Source: Erigeron canadensis (Eukaryota > Streptophyta > Magnoliopsida > Asterales > Asteraceae). From it: a DNA stretch of 64,000 nt. The position numbers were made by a program, and so were the translations under genes. Positions within the stretch are counted from its first letter, which is position 1, and the number at the start of each line of letters is the position of its first letter. Location: assembly GCF_010389155.1 (NCBI RefSeq), contig NC_057769.1, positions 7,936,735 to 8,000,734 on the forward strand, in the 5' to 3' direction. Below are positions 51,173 to 62,529 of this stretch, one piece after another. Under the pieces are notes generated by a model. It did no database searches. It saw nothing but the letters and a program-made list of their open reading frames with translations, and was not told the DNA's origin.

Positions 51173-52214
51173 AAAAATTGTAAACAATGAATATTGTTGT
51201 TAATTACAAACCATGAGATGATTTAAGCTAATATTGTGCTTAATTATTTTAGTCGAGTTTTTAACGCAGTCACTAGGCAGTCTAGGCTATGTGGTCCTAG
51301 CAAAGTAGCAATCCTTACTTATTCTATAGTTTTTTTATTTTTTATTTTTTAATCCATATATATACGAGACTTGATTGACTATGTAGTTTAAAACTTTAAA
51401 TATCTTATGTAGTTTAAAACTTTAAATATCTTTTCTTTTCTTTCTTTTTTCTAACAATATAATATCTTAAATTATTATTTCAAACGAAAGAGTATAAACT
51501 TGTACTGGAATCCTAGTTTGAAGAAAAACAATGAGTATAGTACAAAAGTAATGATAAATTTGCAATAAACATTTGTCATATACAATATACACAATTATAT
51601 TACGTATTACATAGATGTATAATTGTCTTAATGATATAATTGTTGTATAGTGTATATGACAACCCAAATACAATGTAATAAAAATGCGATTAATCATTAA
51701 TGTACATACAAAATAAGCTTAAACTACTACTATAAGGATGTTTTAGAAAAATGTAGATAAATTAAACATATAATCAAAATTTTACATCCAAATGTTTTAT
51801 TTTGTAGACTTGGATATTTAATACCATTAATTATATTTTAATGTTGAAGATCGAATAGAAGCCTAACCACCTGAAGAAAGGGCATCTAGTCATCTACTCA
51901 TCTACAATGGTAAACCATCACTTAATAGAGGAAAGGGTTATTTGACTTGCCATTGACCCTTACTTACGAGGAATTGGATACACCCAATGAAGGGACACCG
52001 TTTAAGATTTGTTCATTTAACCCCAATTAAATTATATATAGGTTATTGCTAGTATAATATGATATGAATATATTGTTATACACTATATATATTGGAATAA
52101 CCATAATAATTCATTACAAAAGACATAAAAAAGAAAATGAAAGTTATGTTAGTCATATAACAATAAAACTTATTAACTAAATTTGTCTCATATTATTTTG
52201 TAAAACTCTATATC
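51173..52214. other. Gene-free AT-rich stretch
   Basis: It contains a 25-bp tandem duplication at 51381-51430 (unit TATGTAGTTTAAAACTTTAA plus ATATC). A 76-codon ORF at 51467-51697 is not protein-like. Nothing else seen. Confidence 0.5.
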
Positions 52215-52665
52215 TAATACGGAGTACTATCTTATAAATCATTTTGCCATTTTCTTTAAATCTTAATTAAGTAATTGAACTACCTAAATTACCCCTTTTC
52301 TTTATTCGCTAATATATACATCTCTACCTAATATACCCTATAATATCATTAAATCTCAACCATTCATTGTTCCGTCTCTCCTCAAATCTCAATCACTCAT
52401 TTTTTATCTCTCTTCCATAAATCATTTTATTTCTCTAATTCATTCAAAAATTTTTATCTCAAAAACCGTATATCGATAAATTATAATAATTGTATGAGTG
52501 TTTTTTAAATTTCATGTTTTTTCATTAGAGATGTCATTCGATATAATTTCGATGAATTTTTAAATCTGAGGGTGAAGCACGTACGGCTAAGATATTTGTC
52601 TATCATACTTTATGACTTGACCTATCACCTCCACCATTTATCGCCGTAACGCACCGACAATATCT
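52215..52665 (+). mobile_element. Helitron-like element, second family, copy 2
   Basis: It shares with 38530-38955 the core TTCATTCAAAAATTTTTATC, CGATAAATTATAA, TCATTCGATATAATTTCGAT, TTTTTAAATCTGA, and on the right ATGACTTGACCTATCACC and CGCCGTAACGCACCGACAAT. A GGAGTACTATCTTATAAATC stretch at the left resembles a Helitron 5' region. Confidence 0.5.
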
Positions 52666-52924
52666 ATCATGTAAAAAAATGTGTAAATAACATTTCTTTT
52701 GACATAATAAGATAATGGTATGTATTTGGCCTTTGGTACGCCAAAGAAAGCATTGACTTCGAGCCTCATGCCCTTATGTGCCCTCCATCACACCACCCTG
52801 ACCTACATTAAAGAAGTATCTTGCCTTTTGTCCTTTTCATTTTTATAATATGTTTGATTTACAAGGTTTTTAATTTTTTATCCTTATGGCATTGTTTATG
52901 GTATAATCATTCTATCACATAAAT

Positions 52925-53116
52925 GAGAGGGGATTCTCTCAAGTTAGGATACCAACTTAAGTCAAATTGAAAAAATTTTAACCATTAAATTAAAATAAAA
53001 GGTCAAGATTCAAAATTATCAATTTTGAATTTTGGCCGTTGATTATAATTCAAGGGCTATAATTCCTTCTAACTTGACCTCTCAAATTGAAAACAACTTG
53101 AGGGAATCTGCATCCC
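52925..53116. repeat. MITE-like element
   Basis: The left end GAGGGGATTCTCTCAAGTTA is inverted at the right as CAACTTGAGGGAATCTGCAT. An inner pair, AAATTGAAAAAATTTTAACC and TCAATTTTGAATTTTGGCC, is partly symmetric. About 190 bp. Confidence 0.55.
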
Positions 53117-55508
53117 ACATAAACTATTACAGAAATTTGAAATCAATCAAATTATTTAATATTTAACACAAAAGTGTTGACACCTCAAACAATTTTGATT
53201 TATTATTTATTAAGTCAAACCTTTGCCATCTAACAGCCAAAAGCCCAAAACACATCCGTATATGACATAATATAGTTTTATGATTAATTTTTACATATAT
53301 ATGATCTGACAATTATATATAAAAATTCCGCACAATCATGTTGAGAAATTTTTTCGGATCTTAAAAAAAATTATATATTACGGATTGTAATGATGATCCC
53401 CGATGTTAATATTAATACTTCATATTCTTTATTATTATTTTCTAATTAATTTGCTGTATTTAATTTTGTTGCAAAATGATAGTTAAGTAATGTGGTTAAT
53501 TACTACTCAGATCAAATTAGACAATAGGCTTTTCTTTTTTTACCGAGATTAGTACCGGCTTAAGGTTTTTGAAGGATTTAAACAAGGTTAGTTTTGGGGG
53601 CGTCCAAACATTAAATCTATTATTCAAAATAGTGGTGCTCTAGATTTTTAGGGGTCTAAAACAATCACTTATTACTATAGTACTCTTAAGCCATCTCTAA
53701 ACGGTTTAATAGCTTACAAAGTTCTCCCAAAGTGTGAAATTAACATTCTACAATTTTTTTAAAGTGAAGGGCTTGAGTCATGGGCCATAGCCTGGTGATA
53801 GATCATTATTTCTGTTATGGGCTTTGACTTCTAGTGATTAGTATTTGTAAGTTCTGACATAGCTAAATGTTTTTATACTGGGCTTAGTTTAGTTAGGATT
53901 AAACCTATGATAGACAGCCATGTCTTTTAAGGGATCACTGATACATCATACAAGCATGATTTCAATAAATTTGTCGTCTTATAGGCAAATATGTTATTGT
54001 ATTTTCTCTCCATCTAGAGTAATTTAAACTTAGGGCAAACTGGCAAAGGCGCAATGTGATTAAATTTACCAACTAAGCCGTGAACTTAAACTGTTGATAT
54101 GGTCGACTAATAGCAGTCTTGTTTAATAGCCACTGTTCTCTAACGTGAAGATTATCTGGCCATAATTATTCAAAATCATATAAAATGCTCTGAAAATCAC
54201 ACATTATTTTATCAGTCGAAAACTTCATCGATCCATCTTATCTTTTAATAGTTCAATTTCATGTTTGGATCGAGACTATATATAACTAGTCTATAGGGTC
54301 ACCTTTCGGCATAACTAGTTTACATGAACTTTTTTGGAAAAAAGAGTAGGTGTTTATTTCAAAAGCATTTTAAGAAATATGAATATTTAAAAAAAAAAAA
54401 AATCGGTTCAATTTTAGTCAATTTTTTTAAATACATCTTTTAACTAAATCGTAAAAATTGGTTTAAATTTACCTTTATAAATAATTAAGTTTGAACTTTG
54501 TAGTATTATTTAATGTTTCTAAACAATTTATTAATAAGTTAAAATTTGTTACATATAATTTCAACAGTTATAATATTTTTCATATAAAAACTCAATCCGG
54601 GTTCCCCAATTTCGATTCGAGTTTCTGAAAACTCCTGACTCGAATACTGATCACCGATCCGATCCAATCTTAAGTCACGAGTTCTCCAACCTTGATTGAG
54701 TGTATACATTATGAAATTAAAATATTAATTACGAGTATAATATTGCTTTACATACATATCTTCAAGCCTAAACGTTTGTTACTGCATACAACAATTAAGA
54801 TGCATGCAAGTGATCAAGCGAATCAAAAGGCAAAATAACACAAATGCTTCAGACGGGTCGTTTGTATTGTGGTGTTATAGTTTTAACACCATGAACACAT
54901 GCATGTGAAGCCCCAAATTTTCAATGTTTTTTGGCTAGACCTTCAGGAATTTACCAAGACTTCAAGAAGATCAAAACACTTTCTGTAACACCAAATTCTC
55001 CTACTTCCGTACTTTAGATCGATAACCTTATTAAACACACCACAAGATATATAATATTGTCATCCGATCCCTATATATAGCTTGAGCGCAGAATAACTAC
55101 GTACATACATTAATTCTAAATAAATATATAAATTAACATCATCAAGAATTAATTAACTTAAGTTCTATATATCTTAAGTACGTTTCGCGGGTCAACAAAT
55201 GTAACTGTAATTTTCTCTGTTTCATAAATTCGCGAGTCTGGGAATTTCTTTTAAAAATTGTTCTTTTTAAGGCTGGCCGGGCATTATAACTTACAACACG
55301 TCATTAGAGTTTATATATGTACGTATTACAAACACACATGAACATTAATAAATAATAGTACTTCAAATGAAATCAAAGAACACATATTATTAATTTCAAA
55401 CCATGATATGCAACATATATATATATATATATACCCGCCATAGTTGATTAATTACTTGACCTTATGCTCCTTCAGCTTCTTGTCATGGTGGTCTTCACTT
55501 TCGATCCA
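53117..55508. other. Gene-free stretch
   Basis: No gene and no clear mobile element were recognised. The last part is the 3' flank of the minus-strand gene at 55509 and has a (TA)n tract at 55415-55432. Confidence 0.5.
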
Positions 55509-56006
55509 TTAATAATTTCGCTCAAATGATATGGATTTCCCATTAGCACCCATGCTAGATGTAGCTCTCAGCTTAAGCTTTGCACGATTAATAAAATTCG
55601 ACACCTTTTCATTAAAAGTATCGTGCCTATTGATGTTTTTCACACCACCAACATTCGAAGGAGCACTCAGTTTGATCTTGGTTCGATCAATAAAGCTATC
55701 GAACCTTAACTCACCAAAAGTCTTCTGATCAGCCAACCCTTTGGTACTTTTACCATTATCGTTTTTCATGACATTCTCTGAAGAAAAACGAACGTTTCTA
55801 ACAGATTTTACCTCTGGGGGAGGACCAGACTCTATTGGGATCTCGTTAGACAAAAGAGGTCCCCGAAGAGCCATTGGTTGGGCGTGAGAAACACGAGGCG
55901 TTGAGGTCCCTGCTACTCGTCGAAATCTACCAAATGTAGCTTTACGTATCCTTTCACAAGAAGTAGTAGTTCTTGATGGGTTTTGGGAAGATTGGTTTTT
56001 CGCCAT
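55509..56006 (-). CDS. Small basic plant protein of unknown function with a duplicated FI-R-KIKL motif
   Basis: One exon encodes 165 residues, basic overall (rich in K and R), with no signal peptide or membrane segment. The N-terminus is Ser/Thr/Arg-rich (SRTTTSCERIRKATFGRFRR). Two related segments lie in the C-terminal half: FDSFIDRTKIKLSAPSNVG (102-120) and FNEKVSNFINRAKLKLRATS followed by SMG (131-153). Such (F/Y)xxxI(D/N)R(A/T)K(I/L)K(L/I)R motifs occur at the C-terminus of several uncharacterised plant proteins. No function is assigned. The start is the only ATG near the conserved N-terminus; the coding frame is open throughout. Codon use looks normal for the window. A weaker match to the motif is in the protein at 16885-17658. 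Confidence 0.7.
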   Translation of the reverse strand: MAKNQSSQNPSRTTTSCERIRKATFGRFRRVAGTSTPRVSHAQPMALRGPLLSNEIPIESGPPPEVKSVRNVRFSSENVMKNDNGKSTKGLADQKTFGELRFDSFIDRTKIKLSAPSNVGGVKNINRHDTFNEKVSNFINRAKLKLRATSSMGANGKSISFERNY

Positions 56007-56523
56007 GTGATGTTTTTTCTAAAGTGTTTGGAAGATTTGTGGCCATTTAATAGGCGAATGGGACGTTTTATTTATCATAGAATAAAATAAAATGATTGAA
56101 ATAATGCTTTGGTTGCAAGCAAGCAAGCGAAGAAGAAATCAAAAATGTCAAAAAAGGTTTGGCAGTTTTTCCTAAAGACATCCTAGCGCGATTCTGATCA
56201 CACTTCTAACTCGTTTTTATATTGAGTTCTTCGGATTGTATTCCACTAGCTACCTAATGGTATTGTTCTTGTGTTAAAATAGAACATAAGGCGAAACAAC
56301 CATGTCATATCAAGTTGCAGGTAGAATCAGATTCTTGCAACGCCTAATTGGTAATTGTATCGACTCTGAAGCTACCTTTATATATACTAAGGACTATGGA
56401 GTTGAAACTCGACGTTAACAAGATGTACGTGTTTGAAACATTTTAAAAAGAATCAGATTCTATGATCGACTCCTAATTTACTAAAGTCAAAAGATGCATT
56501 AAAAGATACAGCTAATATACATA

Positions 56524-57730
56524 AAGGAGAGAGATCAAATAAGAAAGTGTCTTAAGGAGAGAAGGTCTTATTAACCAATCAGAACGTGACATGTGGATTT
56601 AAAAAAAAAACGCGGTGGCATTTTTGTAAATAAATCAAACTTTTGTTAGCCTGGTTCTGGATCAGCCTGGGTCTGGGTTAGCTTGGTTTGTCAGCTTGGT
56701 TGGGTAAGCTTGGTCAGCTTAGTTGGTCAGTTTGGGTTCTGGGTCAGCTTGGGTTCTGATCAACTTGGTTAGTCAGCTTGGTCAGCTTGGTTGGGTCAGA
56801 TTGGTCAGCCTGGGTTATGGGTCAGCTTGGTCATCCTCGAATCTGGGTCAACTTGGGATCAACATTTGTGTAGATTATGTGTAGTTTTGTGTCAAGCTGA
56901 CCCAACCCAAGCTAACCAAGCTGACCCAACCTGACCCAGACCCTAAGCTGACCCCACCCAGCCCCAAGCTGATCCAAAACCCATTATCTACATTTGTGTA
57001 GATTGTGTCAAGCTGACCCAACCCAAGCTAACCAAGCTGACCCAATCTGACCCAACATGAACCAGACCCCAACTTGACCCCAAGCTGACCTAAAACCCGT
57101 AATCTACATTTGTGTAGATTAATTTACATTTGTGTAGATTGTGTCAACCTGACCCAACCTAAGCTGACCCAACCTGACCCAGACCCCAAGCTGACCCAAA
57201 CCAACCCCAAGCTGACCGAACCCCAAGCTGACCCAATCAGACCCTGACCCCAATCTGACCAAACTGATTATGCTGACCAACCAAGCTAATCAGAACCCAA
57301 GCTGACCCAAACCTGACCCAAACTGACCCAACCCAGAACCCAAGCTGACCCAAAACCCATAATCTACATTTGTGTAGATTATGTGTAAATTTTGTCAAGC
57401 TAACCCAACATGAACAGACCCCAACCTGACCCAGACTCAAGCTGACCAAACTGATTATGTTGACCAACCAATCTGACACAGACCCAAGCTGATCAGAACC
57501 CAGGTTGACCAAGTTGACTAAGTTGACCAACCAAGCTGATCAGAACCCAAGCTGACCCAGACCAAAGCTGATCGGAACCCAGGCTGATCACTTCAGAAAA
57601 GTTTGATTTATTTACCAAAATGCTATCGCGCATTTTTTTCATTTTGACACATGTCGCGTTCTGATTGGTTCATAATAGATTCTCTTCCTTCTCTCCTTAA
57701 GACACCTTCTTCCAGGATCTCTCCTATATA
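56524..57730. mobile_element. 1.2 kb foldback element filled with a short repeat
   Basis: The terminal arms (about 125 bp) are inverted copies: AGGAGAGAGATCAAATAAGA, GTGTCTTAAGGAGAGAAGG, ACCAATCAGAACGTGACATG, TAAATAAATCAAACTTTT at the left and their reverse complements at the right. The inside is an array of a short unit. The left third reads GTCAGCTTGGTTGGGTCAG-like on the plus strand; the rest reads CAAGCTGACCCAACC-like, so the array itself is inverted. A CTACATTTGTGTAGATT hairpin recurs at about 56862, 56990, 57106, 57126 and 57366. ORFs such as 57237-57530 are translations of the repeat. It ends in a (TA)n tract at 57724-57748. Confidence 0.8.
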
Positions 57731-57837
57731 TATATATATATATATATACACATTTTATTTCTTGTTATAAGTAGAAAACTAGAAACTTTATGCACTTTCA
57801 TTCAATCATTTTTGCCTAATTATAAGAAAACGAGAGC

Positions 57838-58270
57838 AAGTATCCGCACGCTGCGGCGGTAAGATGGTGGGGTGATAGGTCATAAAATGTGATAGGTCAT
57901 AAAAGGTGATAGGTCATAAAGTGTAATAGCCAAATGCCTTAGCCGTACGGGCTCCGCACTTAGATTTAAAAATTCGTCGAAAGTATATCGAATGACATCT
58001 CTAATGAAAGAGAATGAAATTTTAAGAACACCTATATAATTTTTATGATTTATCGATGTACGGTTTTTGAGATAAAATATTTTGAATGAATTGGGGAAAT
58101 AAATGATTTATGGAGGAGAGAGTGAAAAAATGATTGGTTGAGATTTGAGCAGAGCTCGAGAAAAGGTAATATAGTTATTTTAGGTAAATATATAATATAT
58201 AGGGGGCATTTTAGAGAAGTAAATGTAGAAACATAAATTTCGACAGAGAATTTTTGCTTTATAATATAGT
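57838..58270 (-). mobile_element. Helitron-like element, second family, copy 3
   Basis: The plus-strand left end AGTATCCGCACGCTGCGGCG is an inverse 3' hairpin. Three GTGATAGGTCATAAA units follow (57871-57925), then the conserved core AAATTCGTCGAAAGTATATC, GAATGACATCTCTAATGAAA, ATCGATGTACGGTTTTTGAG. The right side is ACTATATTATAAAG-like on the minus strand. It is the reverse-oriented relative of 38530 and 52215. Confidence 0.55.
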
Positions 58271-58544
58271 ATTTATAAGAAAATAACGTATGGTAAAAAT
58301 CATTAGCTTAAGCTATCTAGATGGAGAAGGAACAAACTGATTTTGTTCAAGAATCTTTATGTTCAACATCAAGTCGGTTTTTTTCCCCATCTGAATGTCT
58401 GTTTAATGTCGTGTATTTGAATTTCACGAAGAGCAACATTGAAGCAAAAGAATGCGACCGAAACTCTAAAATGACAATTTTATTCAATATATGATCTCAA
58501 ATGCGTAACTAATCAAGTTGGATAATTCACAAAAACAGAACTTT

Positions 58545-59803
58545 CCAGTTCAGCACAAACTCGGATGCATTGAGAATCGCAAAAAGCATTACTCACAATA
58601 TGGTGTAGAAATGTAGAATTTATCATAAGACTAAACTTAATTACTCTTACAATGATGGTAGACATTGAAAGCTATATGTATTCTCCAGTTGTAACCCAAG
58701 AAACAACCTTAAGTAATCCTAAAAGAAAATTCTCACAATATACATTGCTCCTTACTGGCCCCTTATTACACTTATAGAAGCAATGCTCATTATACTCATC
58801 TGGATCAGATAGATTATGATCAGCTTATGCGCATTAAGGCATGGTGTTCTTGAGCTCCAAGGATTCCAAGCTTAATGTCCGGCTTTGACGAATTCCGCCA
58901 AAAACCATTTTAGTCATTCTATTGCCAAATTTATTTATCCAACACCAGCTATTAATAGTCAATTAACTTAAATTTTTACTTTTAATAAAAGGAAAATTTC
59001 ATAAAAAGGTAACCTATTTACATAAATTCCTATTAAAGGTAACCTATCTTGTTTTCGTCTATTTAAAGGATCTTATTTTCAAAAAATTCCTAATAAAGGG
59101 TATATCGTTAGTTTTTGACAGACGGAACTCGTTAAGTGTCACGTCACCGATGTCACGTCATCAGTTTTGATGACATGATATATATATCGAATTTAGGCCA
59201 GTCAAAGTCAAGTGCCATGTCATCAAAACTGATGACGTGACATCGGTGACGTGACACTTAACGAGTTCCGTCTGTCAAAAACTAACGATATACTCTTTAT
59301 TATGAATTTTTTGAAAATAGGATCCTTTAAATAGACGAAAACAAAATAGGTTACCTTTAATAGGAATTTCGTGTAAATATGTTACTTTTTTCGGAATAAA
59401 CCCTTTAATAAATGGTGTAAGATAAGCAGACTTGGGTATAAAAGGATTAAAATTGGTTGGTGATGGATTTTGTCGACACCGGGCATTAAGCTCATCCGTA
59501 GAGCTCAAGAACACTACCCATTGATGCGTAAGTTGATAATAACCAAGCTGAAAACCAATCTAGAAGAGTATTATGAATGTTGCTTCCTTAAGTATAAAGA
59601 AGGGCCAATTAAAATAAAAAAGAACAAGGTATACCGTCTTTTGAGGATTATTTGAAAATGATGCTCATAGGTTACAATCGATGAAACATAAAACTTTATA
59701 TCTCTACCCTCATTGAAAGGGTAAAGTTTAGTCTTATGATAAGATCTACACTGGTGAGGCTTTTTGCACTTCTTGGTGTATCCAAATATGCGCTGACTTG
59801 GTA
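58545..59803. repeat. 1.26 kb inverted duplication (palindrome) with coding-like arms
   Basis: The arm at 58545-58985 and the arm at 59405-59803 are inverted copies. Matches in order include TTATCATAAGACTAAACTT, GTTGTAACC, AATCCT(A/C)AAA, TTGGCCC/TGGCCCC, AGAAGCAA with its partner, and GTGTTCTTGAGCTC. Reading from the centre out in arm 1, and into the element in arm 2, both arms give similar peptides, for example EYNEHCFYKCNKGPV against EYYECCFLKYKEGPI, and NAFCDSQCIRVCAEL against EAFCTSWCIQICADL. The arms are diverged and carry stops. A separate near-perfect foldback element forms the centre. Confidence 0.7.
58990..59403. mobile_element. Foldback MITE with about 200-bp, near-identical arms
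   Basis: The left arm runs AAATTCCTATTAAAGGTAAC, GTTTTCGTCTATTTAAAGGA, TATATCGTTAGTTTTTGACA, GACGGAACTCGTTAAGTGTC, ACGTCACCGATGTCACGTCA, TCAGTTTTGATGACATG; the right arm is its reverse complement with only a few differences. The loop (about 59182-59215) is TATATATATCGAATTTAGG and CCAGTCAAAGTCAAG. Non-coding; it forms a strong hairpin if transcribed. Confidence 0.85.
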
Positions 59804-62529
59804 AGTTTTTCTTATAGAAATTATCCTTTTATATATGTAACACAAAACGTACAAGATCCTCATAAAATGTCTACTTTGTTAAGGATAAACGACATACATA
59901 CTCTTACAATACTTTTGACAAAATCTATCTTGTCTAGTTAAATCTTTCATGTTTGTATAAAACATGTTTTAATGCCCGTATAATGTATCTACTATATATA
60001 TGCACGATAAACTAAATAAAGATTAGTATCCATCCCAAAAAAAATATTTTATATAATTAGGAATTTATACTCGTTTCAATTTATTTAGATTAAAGAGAAT
60101 ACATATAGCTTAAAAAATGTAACACGTATCAATTAAGAAAAACCTTAATTTTGTTTTAGTTAGTTATATAATAAATAAAATTTGTTTAATGTGTTTTAAT
60201 TTACAACTGTTAAGACTTATGGTAAGATTCACTTGTAAAATCCAAAGTTTTATAACAAATGGCTTAGGAATCGACTGGTTTTAAGCAAACTCGTGGAGCT
60301 GAAGTGAGAGACTTTTAAAACTTTTACTTAACCATCGATCGATAATACCCTACTTTTACATGTGCTCCACTAATCATTTTTTTTACTTAGAATTAATGAT
60401 GACTCCTTAATCACACACATTCATACATATTTTCAAATCCAATAATTTACTCTTGAACCTTTTTGACTAGTATTCACCTCTAATGAAAAATAGTAACTAT
60501 AAGCCATATCTTCCTTAGAATGAAGCACAACCAAAATTCTTTATATTAAAGTACTTAGTTTTATTTTTCTAGGACGACACAAAATCATCTTAAATAATAA
60601 TGGTACCTTTGCCCAGCTGCTGAATGTGATTGATATTAGATGTCGGTAATAAGCTTATCTTTCTTTATCCTATAAAGGGCCTTTCGCAATGTCATACGTT
60701 TAACCGTTCTAGACCTTCCATTACATCATTAAAATATATACTTCTCGTTCAACATTGTAAGTTTATGTGACTCGAAACAGGTTAATAAACCTTACTTCTA
60801 ATAAATGCAAAAACACCTAGGTGTATATTGGCTATGGTTAATAAGTTGGGTTTAATGGGAATTGATATAAGAAATGGAGCAATACATAATAAGTTGGGTT
60901 TTGATGGGCTAAGGTTTATAGTTGTTATATTCGTATGCGTCCGAGTTGACTGGCGCTAAAAATAATAATTTGAAAACAAAGAAACTCGATGGATGAATCG
61001 AAAAAGCATGTGACTTGTAGAGAGGATATTAAGTGACTTATTCCGAGTCGTAACGACTTAGAAACTCGTCCATGTTTCGTTAAAGGTCGGAAAGTAATAT
61101 TTGGAGGCCGTTGGTCTTGCGTTTTGAGGCTGTGCGAACTGGTTGAAGCTCCTAGAACCCGTATAAGTGTGTAATAAGTTGTTGGGTTTCAATTTTGAGT
61201 ACTAGAGGATGATGAGATGTGACTACAAGGTTATGTTGATGAGTTTTATAAAGTTCTTCCCCTTGTTTTAGTTTGTTTTGATGGTTGTAGATCAGGAGAA
61301 AGAAAGGAAGAATGGATGTGAGAACATTGTGTTCTTGTAATTGGTAGCTCAGATAAAGTTTGTTCATTGTGGTTTTTGTGATAAAATAATGGTGTTTTCT
61401 TGTGTACCTGCTGCCGATAGGAAATGAAGAAAAAGTTATCTATTTGTTAGAATGAGAAATAACTTTTAGTGAATGTGATATATATTATTAAAAAAGTAAT
61501 GCAAGAACCTTCAGCCTCGGGCTTTTACATATACAAAAGTGTTGTCCGACAAACACAAGACCACTTAATAAATGTGAGTAGTTGGTCTACATACCTTAGT
61601 TATTGGCCTGCATGCATTTATGTCTTCAGTTGAATTCGAGTAGTTGACATTGAAATAAAACATTAATATTAGTAGTTGAATTAAATATGGTGGTTGGAGG
61701 ATGGGGAAAAATGCCACATATTTGAACTTCAGTGTTGGAACTATACTTTTGATTCATTTGAGAATGCCTGACATTCACCAGACTTACTAGTTTTACAAAA
61801 CCTTTTGGTAAACTTATGATATACACCCATAGGTGCACAAAAAATATAACCCGTACATAATTTTTAGAGAAATATAGTCAAGAGTGGATAATGTGTTTAT
61901 AAAATTAATTTTAAAAGTATAAGTTTTAAGTTGTATGTTTTAGGAAAAATGAATATTGAGTTTGCAAAGTGTTATGAAAGATAGACACAAGTGAATGTGA
62001 TAGACACATGTTATTATAAATAAATAGACAAATAAGACTCGTGTGATATTGCCATTAATTTCTTAACAACTGAAAGAGTGATACATTTTTGTAATGGAAA
62101 ATGATAAACTCTCATAATTTATTGACAAATATAATCCACTAATTTTCTTTCATAATTTGATCTCTTCATATTGCCACATGTAATGATCTTGTTATTAGGA
62201 GAATTATTACGAGTCTATTATAAGTGGACATATCATTACCCTTTGGATATAGACAATTAGACATGTGATTACATGTCTTCATTTTTGTTAGTGTTTGGTA
62301 TTACTATTAATTTTTTTGCATTACTTTTTGTCTTATTAAATATTTTGCGATATGTAATTGGTCGTTGAAATTTGAGATTTATGAATTTGCATATGTAATT
62401 GAGAGGAACAACCATGTAATTGAAGTTTGGCATTAAGGCTCGTTTGAGCTTCAGTCGAGTCGGGTCGGGTCGGGTTCGGGTTTACGCGTTTTTTGCTCAT
62501 CTTTACCGCCTACACACAACCCTCACCAT
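59804..62529. other. Gene-free stretch
   Basis: I see no gene. ORFs at 61152-61367 and 61626-61838 on the minus strand are not protein-like. No clear mobile element was recognised. 62450-62480 is a GTCGGGTCGGGT run. Confidence 0.45.

Noticed and set aside
57237..57530. 97-codon ORF rich in VNLVNLG
   Set aside because: Translation of the short tandem repeat.
56640..57600. CRISPR-like regular repeats with spacers
   Set aside because: Units are short, degenerate and of changing spacing, lie in both orientations inside a foldback element, and the genome is a plant's.
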